Part shown: piece by piece, positions 31,635-40,144 of the stretch
Layout of the letters: each line of letters starts with the position of its first letter
How positions within the stretch are numbered: position 1 is the first letter of the stretch
Assembly: GCA_023267635.1 (NCBI GenBank)
Contig: JAHFMX010000010.1
Span: 1 to 42,321 of the forward strand
From: a bacterium
GTDB lineage: Bacteria; Patescibacteriota; Minisyncoccia; Phycocordibacterales; UBA5272
Direction of reading: 5' to 3'
DNA length: 42,321 nt
The notes under the pieces: model-generated
What the model was told of the DNA's origin: nothing
The model's input: the letters and a program-made list of their open reading frames with translations, nothing else
Database searches by the model: none
Position numbers and translations under genes: made by a program

Positions 31635-31651
31635 ATGAGACGCATTCTCAT
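31635..31651. promoter_or_regulatory. Operator-like dyad 3 (ATGAGA-N5-TCTCAT)
   Basis: Perfect 17-bp dyad with spacer CGCAT, 57 bp from dyad 2. The identical half-sites with different spacers argue for protein binding rather than simple duplication. Confidence 0.65.
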
Positions 31652-31821
31652 CTGGAGGGGTAGGAGGCCTTTTTTGGTTTGATAGCGCGTCTAATCCTAT
31701 ACCAGCTTAAAAATTTTTCTAAACTATTTATACACACTATTAAATAGTAAGTAGTAATTAAAAGAAAAGAAATCGCATATTTTATATTTATAAAAGGTAT
31801 GATAGGATGGAGGTGTTAATA

Positions 31822-31854
31822 GTGAAGGAAAAATTTTTGGGAACTAGGAAATGA
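31822..31854 (+). CDS. Possible 10-aa leader peptide
   Basis: GTG start with GGAGG exactly 8 nt upstream, reading MKEKFLGTRK and stopping 1 nt before the small terminase ATG. The RBS is better than that of the terminase gene itself. It could couple translation or just be chance; very short. Confidence 0.25.
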   Translation: MKEKFLGTRK

Positions 31855-31855
31855 A

Positions 31856-32503
31856 ATGAATTCGGAAGAAGTAGCGAAAGAAATTGAAACTATTATTAAT
31901 AGTGAAAAACAATACGAAGGATTACAACTTAGGATATTAAAACTCCTAGGCTCCGGGCTGAGTAGTGAAATAGTATCCACAGCGGCCGGGGTTAGTGCTA
32001 GTTACATTTCTCAATTACTTGCGGAAGAATCATTTGCTATGCAAGTAACGCAACTTCGATTCGACGCCTTACAGGTGAATAATAAAAGAGATAACGAATA
32101 CGATAGTCTTGAAGATACTTTAATGGAAAAGATGAAAGACTTAGTTCCATTGATGTACAGACCTATGGAAATACTACGGGCTATACAAGTTATAAATGCC
32201 GCCCGCCGGCGAGGTTCCAGTGCTCCTGAACAAGTTACTATCAACAACACTGTGATAAATCTTAATCTTCCAAAACATCAATACGCGAAGATTATGAAAT
32301 CAATTGATGGACAAGTAGTACAAATTGGAAATGAGTCACTAACTACAATTCCAAGCTCTATGTTGTTAAATCAAGTTGCAGCAAATAAACCCGCAGCACT
32401 CACTCATAGTAATACTACGCAGGAAGAATTAACCGATGAATACAAACTTGGAATCTCGACTAATAAAGTCGAAACAACAAAAGTTAGAAGAGAAGCTGCT
32501 TGA
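31856..32503 (+). CDS. terS: Terminase small subunit
   Basis: 215 aa. Residues 29-58 form a helix-turn-helix: ILKLLGSGLSSEIVSTAAGV then SASYISQLL, followed by the helical segment EESFAMQVTQLRFDALQV. The central part is an oligomerisation-type helix region (LEDTLMEKMKDLVPLM) and the C-terminus is polar. The first gene of the late block, two genes before the large terminase; it should bind the packaging site on DNA and load the motor. AGGAA lies about 6 nt before the ATG. Confidence 0.75.
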   Translation: MNSEEVAKEIETIINSEKQYEGLQLRILKLLGSGLSSEIVSTAAGVSASYISQLLAEESFAMQVTQLRFDALQVNNKRDNEYDSLEDTLMEKMKDLVPLMYRPMEILRAIQVINAARRRGSSAPEQVTINNTVINLNLPKHQYAKIMKSIDGQVVQIGNESLTTIPSSMLLNQVAANKPAALTHSNTTQEELTDEYKLGISTNKVETTKVRREAA

Positions 32504-32609
32504 AATTCAACTAGCAGATGCTCGTACTAGACAGCTTCTTAAAAATAAACAAATAGCAGAAGAACAATTACTCGCCCTCAAAGCCCAACTCGAAGGAGGA
32601 AGTTACTAA
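32436..32609 (+). CDS. 57-aa coiled-coil protein nested between terminase genes
   Basis: Begins in another frame 68 nt before the small-terminase stop and ends 5 nt before the large-terminase start. Sequence runs MNTNLESRLIKSKQQKLEEK, LLEIQLADARTRQLLKNKQI, then AEEQLLALKAQLEGGSY: a continuous charged helix with heptad leucines. GGAAG is 9 nt upstream of its ATG. Without it there would be a 111-bp gap in an otherwise packed operon. It may bridge or regulate the terminase subunits. Confidence 0.6.
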   Translation: MNTNLESRLIKSKQQKLEEKLLEIQLADARTRQLLKNKQIAEEQLLALKAQLEGGSY

Positions 32610-32614
32610 TAACT

Positions 32615-34195
32615 ATGGATGCTCCTATCTCCGAAGATGATTTAGGTATTGAAATAACTAGTGAAGAAGAGGCTGAATTAGAGGAAATAAAAACTAAATC
32701 TGATAATGATACTAACTTAGTTGAAGCTAGTTATAATCATTCGCAGGTTTATGACTTAGCAAAAACAGACCTCAATTTCTTCGCCAGTCTTGCACAGCCG
32801 GATATAATTGAATTTGACTTTCCTCCCGTATTCCTAGCAGTTTGGGAATGGTTACTTACTTATGTTTTTCTAACTCGTGATTTTAGCAAGCTAGCTCTTG
32901 GGCTTCCACGAGGATTTGGGAAAACAACAGTAATGAAACTATTTGCTGCTTTTTGCATCCTTCTTACTAAGAAAAAATTTATCCTAATAATTTCTGCAAA
33001 CCAAGCATTAGCGGAAAATATTATTGCCGATGTAGTAGACATTCTAAATGAACCTAATATTAAAAAGGTTTTCGGCGACTGGACATTAGGAATAGAAAAA
33101 GATACTCAGAAAGTAAAGAAGTTTGGATTTCGTGGTAGAGATATAATTCTCGCTGGTATTGGTATAAACGGCAGCCTGCGTGGTATGAATCTTAAGAATC
33201 GTCGCCCGGATGTAATGATATTCGAGGACGTACAAACTAGAGAGGATGCAGATAGCCAAACTACTAGTGAAGCTATTGAGCGCTGGATGATTGGCACTGC
33301 AATGAAATCAAAGGCACACTACGGTTGTCTTTACATCTTCGTTGCTAATATGTATCCAACTAAATGGTCAATATTAAGAAAATTAAAACATAATCCTAGT
33401 TGGATTAAATTCATTGCTGGTGGTATTAGAATTGATGGAACTTCTCTTTGGGAAGATTTGCAACCAATAAAACAATTACTAGAAGAATATGAAAGTGATT
33501 TAAATTTTGGCCACCCGGAAATTTTTTACTCAGAAGTTCTGAACGATGAAAATGCAAATGTTAATACCTTCATCGATATATCCAAGATTCCTGCGTATCC
33601 ATTTGTAGATGAAGATATTAACAGTGGTCAGTTTATTATCATTGACCCATCGAATGACAAAGCTAATAGTGATTTTGTAACCATTAGTTATAATGTAGTA
33701 ATCGACGGCTTACCAGTAGTACGAGAAATTCATGAAGGACGTTACAGTCCTGGAGATACTATTCGTACTGCATTAGAAATCTGTTTCCGTACTGGTTGCT
33801 CATTCATTGCTGTTGAATCTAATGCTTACCAGTATTCATTACTATATTGGTTTAATTTCATCACTCTACAGATGGGCGTTATTGGTATTGAAACAGCTCC
33901 AGTATATTCTGGGCAACTGGCGAAAACTACTAGAATACTAAACATGTTCAAAGAACTAACTGGAGATAAACCAACTATACTTCTGCATCCAGAATGTAGG
34001 TCACTTATCTTTAATCAAATAATTCAATATAACCCATTGAAAAGAGATAACGTAGATGGAATTTTAGATTGTCTTGCATACGTACCAGTAGTAATGAATG
34101 ATTATCTTTACTTTATTACTGCTCGCTCTCCAATAGGTTCTCAAGATATTGGTTCAGCTAAAGTTCATAGTGCTGAAGAAAACAGTAGTTTTTAA
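32615..34195 (+). CDS. terL: Terminase large subunit
   Basis: 526 aa. ATPase domain: Walker A GLPRGFGKTT (residues 96-105), Walker B RPDVMIFEDV (about 198-206), then the coupling motif region. Nuclease domain: FIIIDPSNDKANSD (D344) and a second acidic cluster AVESN near residue 393, in keeping with the RNase H-like fold, with GILDCLAY near residue 480. It translocates DNA into the prohead and cuts concatemers. The N-terminal 35 residues are strongly acidic. GGAGG is 14 nt before the ATG, at the end of the nested coiled-coil ORF. Confidence 0.93.
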   Translation: MDAPISEDDLGIEITSEEEAELEEIKTKSDNDTNLVEASYNHSQVYDLAKTDLNFFASLAQPDIIEFDFPPVFLAVWEWLLTYVFLTRDFSKLALGLPRGFGKTTVMKLFAAFCILLTKKKFILIISANQALAENIIADVVDILNEPNIKKVFGDWTLGIEKDTQKVKKFGFRGRDIILAGIGINGSLRGMNLKNRRPDVMIFEDVQTREDADSQTTSEAIERWMIGTAMKSKAHYGCLYIFVANMYPTKWSILRKLKHNPSWIKFIAGGIRIDGTSLWEDLQPIKQLLEEYESDLNFGHPEIFYSEVLNDENANVNTFIDISKIPAYPFVDEDINSGQFIIIDPSNDKANSDFVTISYNVVIDGLPVVREIHEGRYSPGDTIRTALEICFRTGCSFIAVESNAYQYSLLYWFNFITLQMGVIGIETAPVYSGQLAKTTRILNMFKELTGDKPTILLHPECRSLIFNQIIQYNPLKRDNVDGILDCLAYVPVVMNDYLYFITARSPIGSQDIGSAKVHSAEENSSF

Positions 34196-34218
34196 TTACT
34201 AACTTTTAGGAAAACATC

Positions 34219-36327
34219 ATGGCCGTTACATCCCCAGATACTCCAATGATTATACCAGCTAAAGCGCAGGCCGGCCTTTTGCAGTTCTATAAAGCAAATG
34301 CTAACTTGCAGCTTCAGCATTGGAATATTAAACAACAAATGCGGGAGATTGATTTACTATACATGCGTGAGCATGATTGGACACTTGCCAATCAAAGGGC
34401 AAAGATTGCTAACCGTTATGGAGATTCTAGTAAACTCCAAAACATAACTGTTCCTGTAGTAATGCCACAAGTTGAAAACGGTGTTACTTACTTAGCATCT
34501 GTTTTTCTCACTGGTAACCCACTTTTCGGCGTAGTTAGTTCTCCTGAATACGAAGATGCTGCGTTACAAATGGAATCACTTATTGACCAACAAGCAACCT
34601 ACGGTGGTTGGGTACGGGAACTTATGATGTTTTTCCGTGATGGTCTTAAGTATAATCTTGCAGCATTAGAAGTAACTTGGAATACAGAAGTTACTTATGC
34701 AATTGAATCTGATGTTACTTATAGTCCAATAGAAGGAAAACAAAAACAAGTAATTTGGGCAGGTAACTGTATCCGGCGCCATGACCCATATAATATTCTA
34801 TTCGATACTCGCGTAGACCCAGTGGATATTCCTAGTAAGGGAGAATTCGCGGGATATGTAGAACTAATGGGGCGAGTTGCATTGAAACAATTCCTTGCAA
34901 GATTGCCAAGTAGAATGAATGTTACCAGTGCCTTTGAATCTGGTGTTGGTGGCGGAGGTAATTCCGCCACGTATTATATTCCACAACTTAATCCAGACGC
35001 GCTGCTAAATCGTAACTTACGCGCCACTACTAATTGGCTTACCTGGGCAGGCCTGGAAAGTTCTGATGGTACGCCAAGAATTAATTACAAGGGTATCTAC
35101 GAAGTTACTACTCTTTACGCTAGAATCATTCCTAGTGACTTTGGCCTGCGCGTTCCTTCTGATAATACGCCACAAGTTTTTAAACTTATTATTGTAAATG
35201 GTTCAGTACTTGTTTATGCTGAACGGCAAACTAATGCACACCAATTGCTTCCAATGTTATTCTCTCAACCTCTGGAAGATGGTCTTGCGTATCAAACAAA
35301 ATCTTTCGGTAGTAATGTAGCTCCAATTCAGTCTGTAACTTCTGGTATGCTTAACTCTGTAATTGCGGCGCGCCGTCGTGCTATTAGTGACCGAACTGTC
35401 TACGACCCATCACGGATTAATGAAAGCGATATTAACTCTGATAATCCATCAGCAAAAATACCAGTACGCCCAGCTGCATATGGTAAAAATGTGGCTGAAG
35501 CGGTTTACGCATTTCCATATCGTGATGACCAATCTCCACAAATACTCCAAGAAATTGGTGCCTTTAATAGTTGGGCAAATATTATTACTGGACAGAATCA
35601 GGCGCAGCAAGGTCAGTTTGTAAAGGGAAATAAAACTCTCCACGAATACGCTGATGTAATGCAACATGCTAGTGGTAGAAGTCAGATGATGGCAATGTTG
35701 CAAGAAACACAAATATTTACTCCACTTAAGATGATATTGAAAGTTAATATTCTTCAATATCAAACTGCTACTTCTGTATATTCAAAAGCAGCTAATAAGG
35801 AAGTAACTATTGACCCCGTAGCATTACGTCAAGCAGTAATGGATTTCCAAGTATCTGATGGTTTAATTCCTACAGATAAACTTATTAACTCTGACGCCTT
35901 TACTGTTGCTATGCAGGCCTTTAGTACTAGTCCGATGATTGCTTCTGCTTATAATGTTGCCCCAATGTTTAGTTATCTTTTAAAAACACAGGGTGCTAAT
36001 GTTAAGCCATTTGAAAAATCTGCTGCACAAGTTGCATTTGAACAGGCAATGGGACAGTGGCAACAACAAGTTAATAATCTTGCAGCTAATATGAAAAACA
36101 TGGCTCCGGGAGATATTCAAAAATCTCTAGCTGCATTACCACAACCTAAACCTGCTGACTTTGGCTATAATCCACAGGCTCCTTCACAACCAACTAATGT
36201 TGTGAAGCCAAGTATTCTTGACCAAGTTTTAGCAGTAGCAGGTCAGACTGCTGGACAAAGTCAGGGACAAGGTCAGCAACAACCTTCGCAACAGCAACCA
36301 CCAACTCAAGGAAATCAAAATGCCTAA
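34219..36327 (+). CDS. Portal protein
   Basis: 702 aa, directly after the large terminase. It has the podoviral portal look: the N-terminal region with LYMREHDWTLANQRAKIANR, then QNITVPVVMPQVENGVTYL, a stem/wing region with LKYNLAALEVTWN and RHDPYNILFDTRVDP (near 190-205), and a helical crown. The last 40 residues are a Gln-rich low-complexity tail (QSQGQGQQQPSQQQPP). It forms the 12-subunit ring for DNA passage and anchors the terminase and adaptor. RBS AGGA. Its stop overlaps the next ORF by 8 nt. Confidence 0.88.
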   Translation: MAVTSPDTPMIIPAKAQAGLLQFYKANANLQLQHWNIKQQMREIDLLYMREHDWTLANQRAKIANRYGDSSKLQNITVPVVMPQVENGVTYLASVFLTGNPLFGVVSSPEYEDAALQMESLIDQQATYGGWVRELMMFFRDGLKYNLAALEVTWNTEVTYAIESDVTYSPIEGKQKQVIWAGNCIRRHDPYNILFDTRVDPVDIPSKGEFAGYVELMGRVALKQFLARLPSRMNVTSAFESGVGGGGNSATYYIPQLNPDALLNRNLRATTNWLTWAGLESSDGTPRINYKGIYEVTTLYARIIPSDFGLRVPSDNTPQVFKLIIVNGSVLVYAERQTNAHQLLPMLFSQPLEDGLAYQTKSFGSNVAPIQSVTSGMLNSVIAARRRAISDRTVYDPSRINESDINSDNPSAKIPVRPAAYGKNVAEAVYAFPYRDDQSPQILQEIGAFNSWANIITGQNQAQQGQFVKGNKTLHEYADVMQHASGRSQMMAMLQETQIFTPLKMILKVNILQYQTATSVYSKAANKEVTIDPVALRQAVMDFQVSDGLIPTDKLINSDAFTVAMQAFSTSPMIASAYNVAPMFSYLLKTQGANVKPFEKSAAQVAFEQAMGQWQQQVNNLAANMKNMAPGDIQKSLAALPQPKPADFGYNPQAPSQPTNVVKPSILDQVLAVAGQTAGQSQGQGQQQPSQQQPPTQGNQNA

Positions 36328-36673
36328 ACAAGGTAAATCACTATTCACTACTTGGGAATTATCTGATGAAGATGAAATCCAAGGAAGTATCCTTTCTGAC
36401 TTAAACATCATGGTACTTCAAAATATGATAGCAACTTTTGCGGAATCAAAACTTGCTATTAAATACAATCCAATGGAACCTCTTATTTACGCACAAGAGG
36501 AAGCAGAAATAACAGGACAAATTGGCATCCTCCAACACCTCCTTGTTATTAACGAAAATGCGCGCGAGCGTATGAGGGCGATTAATGAAACTAAAGCAGA
36601 AGAAAAAGCTGCTGATAGTCTCCCTGAAAATGATGTACCCGGATTTATTGCTCCGGCTTCTTCTAGCAATTAA
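36320..36673 (+). CDS. Small protein after portal
   Basis: 117 aa, acidic and helical: LFTTWELSDEDEIQGSIL, then MVLQNMIATFAESKLAI and AQEEAEITGQIGILQHLL, ending NDVPGFIAP. Not recognised. It overlaps the portal end by 8 nt, and comparable short acidic ORFs lie between portal and scaffold in related podoviruses. Perhaps an assembly chaperone or scaffold helper. Its stop lies in a 16-bp perfect palindrome (36664-36679). Confidence 0.6.
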   Translation: MPKQGKSLFTTWELSDEDEIQGSILSDLNIMVLQNMIATFAESKLAIKYNPMEPLIYAQEEAEITGQIGILQHLLVINENARERMRAINETKAEEKAADSLPENDVPGFIAPASSSN

Positions 36674-36718
36674 TTGCTATTGTAACATTTATTACTAACT
36701 TCATAAGGAATTTTCATC

Positions 36719-37516
36719 ATGGCAAGTATCTTCGATATGTTTTCCTCAAAAGGTGGTGCAACTGGTGGACAAGCTAGTGCAACTCCTCCAACTGATGGCG
36801 CAGCTAATGCAACTCCAGCGCCGGGCGCAACTCCTCCTGCTAACACACCTCCCGCTAACTCTGCTGATTCCAACCCCACAGTACCCAATGCAACTAATAC
36901 ACCAGTTGTTACAGATACAGTTACTGGAAGCCAAGCGAAATCTCCTCTGGACAATTATAAGGACATATGGGAAACTGGAACTATTAAACCGCCAGAGCCT
37001 CTTTTTGATGTTACTAATGAAAAGATGCTTGAAGCTGCTAGTAAAGTAGATTTCCGTCAAGTAGTAACTCCAGAATTACTTGCCAGAGTTAAAGCTGGTG
37101 GTGAAGATGCTGTTGCTGCTCAGATGGAAATAACTAACAAAATCGCACAAACAGTTTACGGTAATTCAGCAATAGCAACTACAAAGATTGTTCAACAAGC
37201 AGTAGAAAAAACGAGGCAGGAGTTCATGGCCTCTCTCCCAGAGTTAATCAGAGGTCAGAATGTAGATAATCTCCTGCGAACGGAGAATCCCATCTTTGAC
37301 AACCCCGCAATTTCTCCAATACTTAGCGCCATTGAAGGGCGCATGCGTAGTAAGAATCCCACATTAACAGCTTCACAAGTAGCTACAAAAGCAAGAGAGT
37401 ATTTCCTTGACATGAGTAGTGAAGTGCAAGCAGCTCTGAATCCTGTAAAAGATTTGGATGCTTCTGGGAAACCAAAACGCAAGGAAGTCGATTGGAGCCT
37501 TTACTTGCCAGAATAG
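36719..37516 (+). CDS. Capsid scaffolding protein candidate
   Basis: 265 aa. Residues 1-75 are an Ala/Thr/Pro/Asn-rich disordered region; residues about 76-95 read SPLDNYKDIWETGTIKPPE, a pattern common in podoviral scaffolds; the rest is helical with VKAGGEDAVAAQMEITNKIA and VQQAVEKTRQEFM, ending in a basic KRKEVDWSLYLPE segment. Basic C-terminal ends bind the capsid protein in known scaffolds. Position between portal and capsid genes fits. AAGGA is 9 nt before the ATG. Confidence 0.7.
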   Translation: MASIFDMFSSKGGATGGQASATPPTDGAANATPAPGATPPANTPPANSADSNPTVPNATNTPVVTDTVTGSQAKSPLDNYKDIWETGTIKPPEPLFDVTNEKMLEAASKVDFRQVVTPELLARVKAGGEDAVAAQMEITNKIAQTVYGNSAIATTKIVQQAVEKTRQEFMASLPELIRGQNVDNLLRTENPIFDNPAISPILSAIEGRMRSKNPTLTASQVATKAREYFLDMSSEVQAALNPVKDLDASGKPKRKEVDWSLYLPE

Positions 37517-37578
37517 TAATAACTATCCTAAGTAACGAAGTGCTCCGTTTTTGAATTAACATCTTTTAAGGAACTGAA

Positions 37579-38232
37579 ATGACAATCGCTAAAACTCTTA
37601 TTCAAGATGGAGCACTAGTACGTCAAGTAACGCAAGGAGATATTCTTGCTGGTGGAGAAACTATTAATGCCACGTTGACTACTGCTGGTGCTGGTACCAT
37701 TCTTGGTTCACAACTAACAGCCGGTATCTTATCTCGCTCTGGCCCAGGTGGTGCATTTAATGACACTACTGACACTGCTGCGAATATCATTGCTGCTATG
37801 CTAGGTGGACTTGGTAATACTGGTATTCAAAACGGTACTACCATGCGTCTAAGTTACATTAATACCGTGGCCTTCGCAATGACTTTAGTAGCAGGTACCG
37901 GTGTGACTCTCGGTAGTAATGTTAATTGCGCGGCTTCCAGTGTTAAGGATTACCTAATTACTGTTACCAATGGTACTCCAACTTCCGTGCAAGTTTGTAA
38001 CACGACTAATGCTAGTGCAGTAGTTACTGGCATGACTCAAGCACAGACCTCGCAACTTTCTGTTGGTCAGCTTGTTTCTGGTACTGGCATTTCAGGTGGT
38101 ACTACTGTATTGTCTATCCAATCTGGTACTGGTGTAACTCTCAGTGCCAATGCAACTGCTACCAATGTAACTGTAGCGCTTACCTTTAACCCGACTGTGA
38201 CAATTAATTCTCTCGGTCAAAAACTGCTTTAA
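37579..38232 (+). CDS. Head decoration-type protein with inserted beta module
   Basis: 217 aa, all-beta, Gly/Thr/Ala-rich. The first 135 residues and the last 12 (PTVTINSLGQKLL) look like one domain. Residues about 143-205 carry a module of the VGQLVSGTGISGGTTVLSI type followed by GVTLSANATATNVTV, a unit that recurs in phage tail and head proteins. It immediately precedes the major capsid protein, the usual place of decoration or cement proteins. RBS AAGGA. It may sit on the capsid surface and protect or display. Confidence 0.6.
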   Translation: MTIAKTLIQDGALVRQVTQGDILAGGETINATLTTAGAGTILGSQLTAGILSRSGPGGAFNDTTDTAANIIAAMLGGLGNTGIQNGTTMRLSYINTVAFAMTLVAGTGVTLGSNVNCAASSVKDYLITVTNGTPTSVQVCNTTNASAVVTGMTQAQTSQLSVGQLVSGTGISGGTTVLSIQSGTGVTLSANATATNVTVALTFNPTVTINSLGQKLL

Positions 38233-38318
38233 GTTCTGCACTTAGTAATTTTGTTTGCAGCTTTTAGTTACACTGGTATCTAAAGCCAGATAACTTTTCA
38301 CTTTTTAGGAGACTTAAA

Positions 38319-39545
38319 ATGAGTGCAGGAATGTTTCTCACTAGCAATATAACGCAAGACTTAGCACGGAAATCATTTGCGGGTATGATTACTCGCTTGA
38401 TGCCAAATGGTACAGCTCCGCTGTTTGGTATGACTTCCATGCTTAGTGAAGATACTGCGTTACAAACAGAGCATGGCTTCTTTACAAAGACAATGCTCTT
38501 TCCTCAACTTCAGGCAACTGCTGCTGGTCAAACTGCTGCTGATACTGTTTTCACTGTTACCAATACAAATAACATTCTTCCGGGGATGTTAATGCGTGTT
38601 GATACTACGGGTGAAAATGTTATTATCAACGCCGTCCTCAGTGGTACTACTGTGTCTGTAACTCGTGCAGTTGGTAATATTTCTGCACAAGCAGTAACTG
38701 CTAATGGCTTCCTATGGCAAGTTGGTAATGCCTACGAAGAAGCTTCCTTGCGTCCGAATAGTTTGATTATCAATCCAATTCGGATTACTAATCTGACGCA
38801 AATCTTCCGTAATACTTGGGCAATCAGTGATACTGTTCGTGCAACACAAATGATTGCAGGTGATACTAACGTAGCGGAAAGTAAGCAAGATTGTGCTGCT
38901 TTTCATGCGAAAGATATTGAAACTGCTCTTTTCTTCGGTCAGAAGTTCCAAGGCTTCCGTAATGGTCAACCTTTCCGTACTATGGATGGCCTTATTTCCA
39001 TAATTGGTAATGTAAGTTACTATCCCGGTATTTACGCTGGTGTTCCTAACGTGTTTACTGCGGGCGGTACTACTAACTACACCCAACTGGAAGGTTTCCT
39101 TGACCCATGCTTTAACCAAGCTACTGACCCCAAAGTTGCCAATGAACGAATCTTGTTCGTAGGTGGTTTGGCAAAGAAGGTCATCAATAACATTGGCCGT
39201 CTGAATGGGACTTACTATCTCATTGATGGCCAAACTTCCTGGGGCTTGCAATTTGCTACCATTCGTACTGCTCGTGGTCAGTTCCGGCTCATTGAACATC
39301 CTCTGTTCAATACCAACACTACTTGGGCGAAGATGGCAGTAGCAGTTGACCTTTCTTCCTTTAACTTGGCATATCTTGGCGACCGTAAAACCCAAGAGAA
39401 GCTGTTTAATGAAGATGGCAACGAAGCGGATGACAACGGTATTGATGCAGTCGGTGGTACGCTGACTACAGAAGTAACGGCAGTTATCAAGAATCCTCCA
39501 GCTAATTCGGTGATTACTAATCTTACCGCTGCGGCTGTTGGTTAA
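38319..39545 (+). CDS. Major capsid protein (HK97 fold, SU10/DUF5309-like)
   Basis: 408 aa. N-terminal region with ARKSFAGMITRLMPNGTAPL and FGMTSML, a central beta insertion (TVFTVTNTNNILPGMLM to NGFLWQVGN, about residues 75-140), then ITNLTQIFRNTWAISDTVRA and QDCAAFHAKDIETALFFG, typical of DUF5309/SU10-type capsid proteins. The C-terminal part has KVINNIGRLNG and the QFRLIEHPLF strand. It builds the icosahedral shell. AGGAG is 8 nt before the ATG, and a strong terminator follows the stop, in keeping with high-level expression. Confidence 0.85.
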   Translation: MSAGMFLTSNITQDLARKSFAGMITRLMPNGTAPLFGMTSMLSEDTALQTEHGFFTKTMLFPQLQATAAGQTAADTVFTVTNTNNILPGMLMRVDTTGENVIINAVLSGTTVSVTRAVGNISAQAVTANGFLWQVGNAYEEASLRPNSLIINPIRITNLTQIFRNTWAISDTVRATQMIAGDTNVAESKQDCAAFHAKDIETALFFGQKFQGFRNGQPFRTMDGLISIIGNVSYYPGIYAGVPNVFTAGGTTNYTQLEGFLDPCFNQATDPKVANERILFVGGLAKKVINNIGRLNGTYYLIDGQTSWGLQFATIRTARGQFRLIEHPLFNTNTTWAKMAVAVDLSSFNLAYLGDRKTQEKLFNEDGNEADDNGIDAVGGTLTTEVTAVIKNPPANSVITNLTAAAVG

Positions 39546-39573
39546 TACTCAAGTTTGATTGAGTGGGTGGACT

Positions 39574-39614
39574 AAAAGGGGTAACTGGACTGACATTCAG
39601 TTACCCCTCTTTTT
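39574..39614 (+). terminator. Rho-independent terminator after the capsid gene
   Basis: AGGGGTAACTG (39577-39587) pairs perfectly with CAGTTACCCCT (39598-39608): 11-bp stem, 10-nt loop, AAAA on the left and CTCTTTTT on the right. It lies 30 bp after the capsid stop and would reduce transcription of the tail genes relative to the capsid gene. Confidence 0.9.
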
Positions 39615-39624
39615 AAGTCCTAAG

Positions 39625-39653
39625 TAATACATTAACACCTTAATACATTAACA
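39625..39653 (+). repeat. 13-bp direct repeat upstream of the connector genes
   Basis: TAATACATTAACA occurs at 39625-39637 and 39641-39653 with CCT between, just after the terminator and just before the RBS of the next gene. It could be a duplication or part of a promoter restarting transcription after the terminator. Confidence 0.8.
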
Positions 39654-39663
39654 GGAGGCAACC

Positions 39664-40143
39664 ATGACCACGCCTACACCAGAACCAGTATCAAAGAAGT
39701 ACAAGTCTCGTAGTGGAGCCATGTGTTTTATTCGTAAAAATGGTAAACCATGTAATTTCGTAGAAGGTGAGTATATCACAGATGACACTGGTGATATTGC
39801 TGACCTTGACTTAGAAATCAAAACCGGCCATCCTACTATTTACGTCGATGAAAATGACGCAACTGGTGTCTCGCCTTCTGCAAAGTTGGAAGGATTGCGG
39901 GCTTCTATCAGGGAAGAAGAACGACTGAAGTTGCTAGCTGACCAGCAATCTGCAGCAAAAATAAATACAGATGCACAGCCAGCAATTATTGATGTTATTG
40001 TTGCTGACTCAATACCTGGCGCTGCTGAAACTCCTGCAGTAACTACTGCTGAACCTATCACTACTCTAACTTCTAAGTTGGATGGCATCGGCTCGTCAGT
40101 AACTCTTGGCGCGGGCGCTGTGGATTCAAACAGCGTACAGTAA
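39664..40143 (+). CDS. Small virion or head protein
   Basis: 159 aa. N-terminal SKKYKSRSGAMCFIRKNGKPC, then FVEGEYITDDTGDIADLDLEI, a compact beta region, followed by an Ala/Thr-rich probably flexible C-terminus. The first part resembles phage proteins encoded next to the head-tail adaptor, but no family name can be given. GGAGG lies 5 nt before the ATG. The next gene begins one base past the stop. Confidence 0.6.
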   Translation: MTTPTPEPVSKKYKSRSGAMCFIRKNGKPCNFVEGEYITDDTGDIADLDLEIKTGHPTIYVDENDATGVSPSAKLEGLRASIREEERLKLLADQQSAAKINTDAQPAIIDVIVADSIPGAAETPAVTTAEPITTLTSKLDGIGSSVTLGAGAVDSNSVQ

Positions 40144-40144
40144 C

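Larger units (their letters stand above)
31435..31855. promoter_or_regulatory. 421-bp divergent control region
   Basis: Separates the leftward early and rightward late blocks. The left part has a weak leftward promoter candidate (GGTACA-17-TATCAT, 31504-31476). The middle has three dyads with CTAGTYGCTGC and short tandem repeats between them. The right part (about 31690-31800) is very AT-rich with a possible rightward -10 (TATGAT, 31798-31803) but no good -35. Late transcription may therefore need an activator. The short + strand ORF here reads through the dyads and is not a gene. Confidence 0.6.

Noticed and set aside
31463-31663. 66-aa + strand ORF in the control region
   Set aside because: It reads through the three dyads, giving repeated ETHSHL-like peptides, and lacks an RBS; its repeats are explained by the DNA elements.
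36664-36679. 16-bp palindrome TAGCAATTAATTGCTA as terminator
   Set aside because: No loop and no T-tract; it is noted only as a palindrome across a stop codon.
38712-39395. 227-aa - strand ORF opposite the capsid gene
   Set aside because: Shadow frame of the well-supported major capsid protein.
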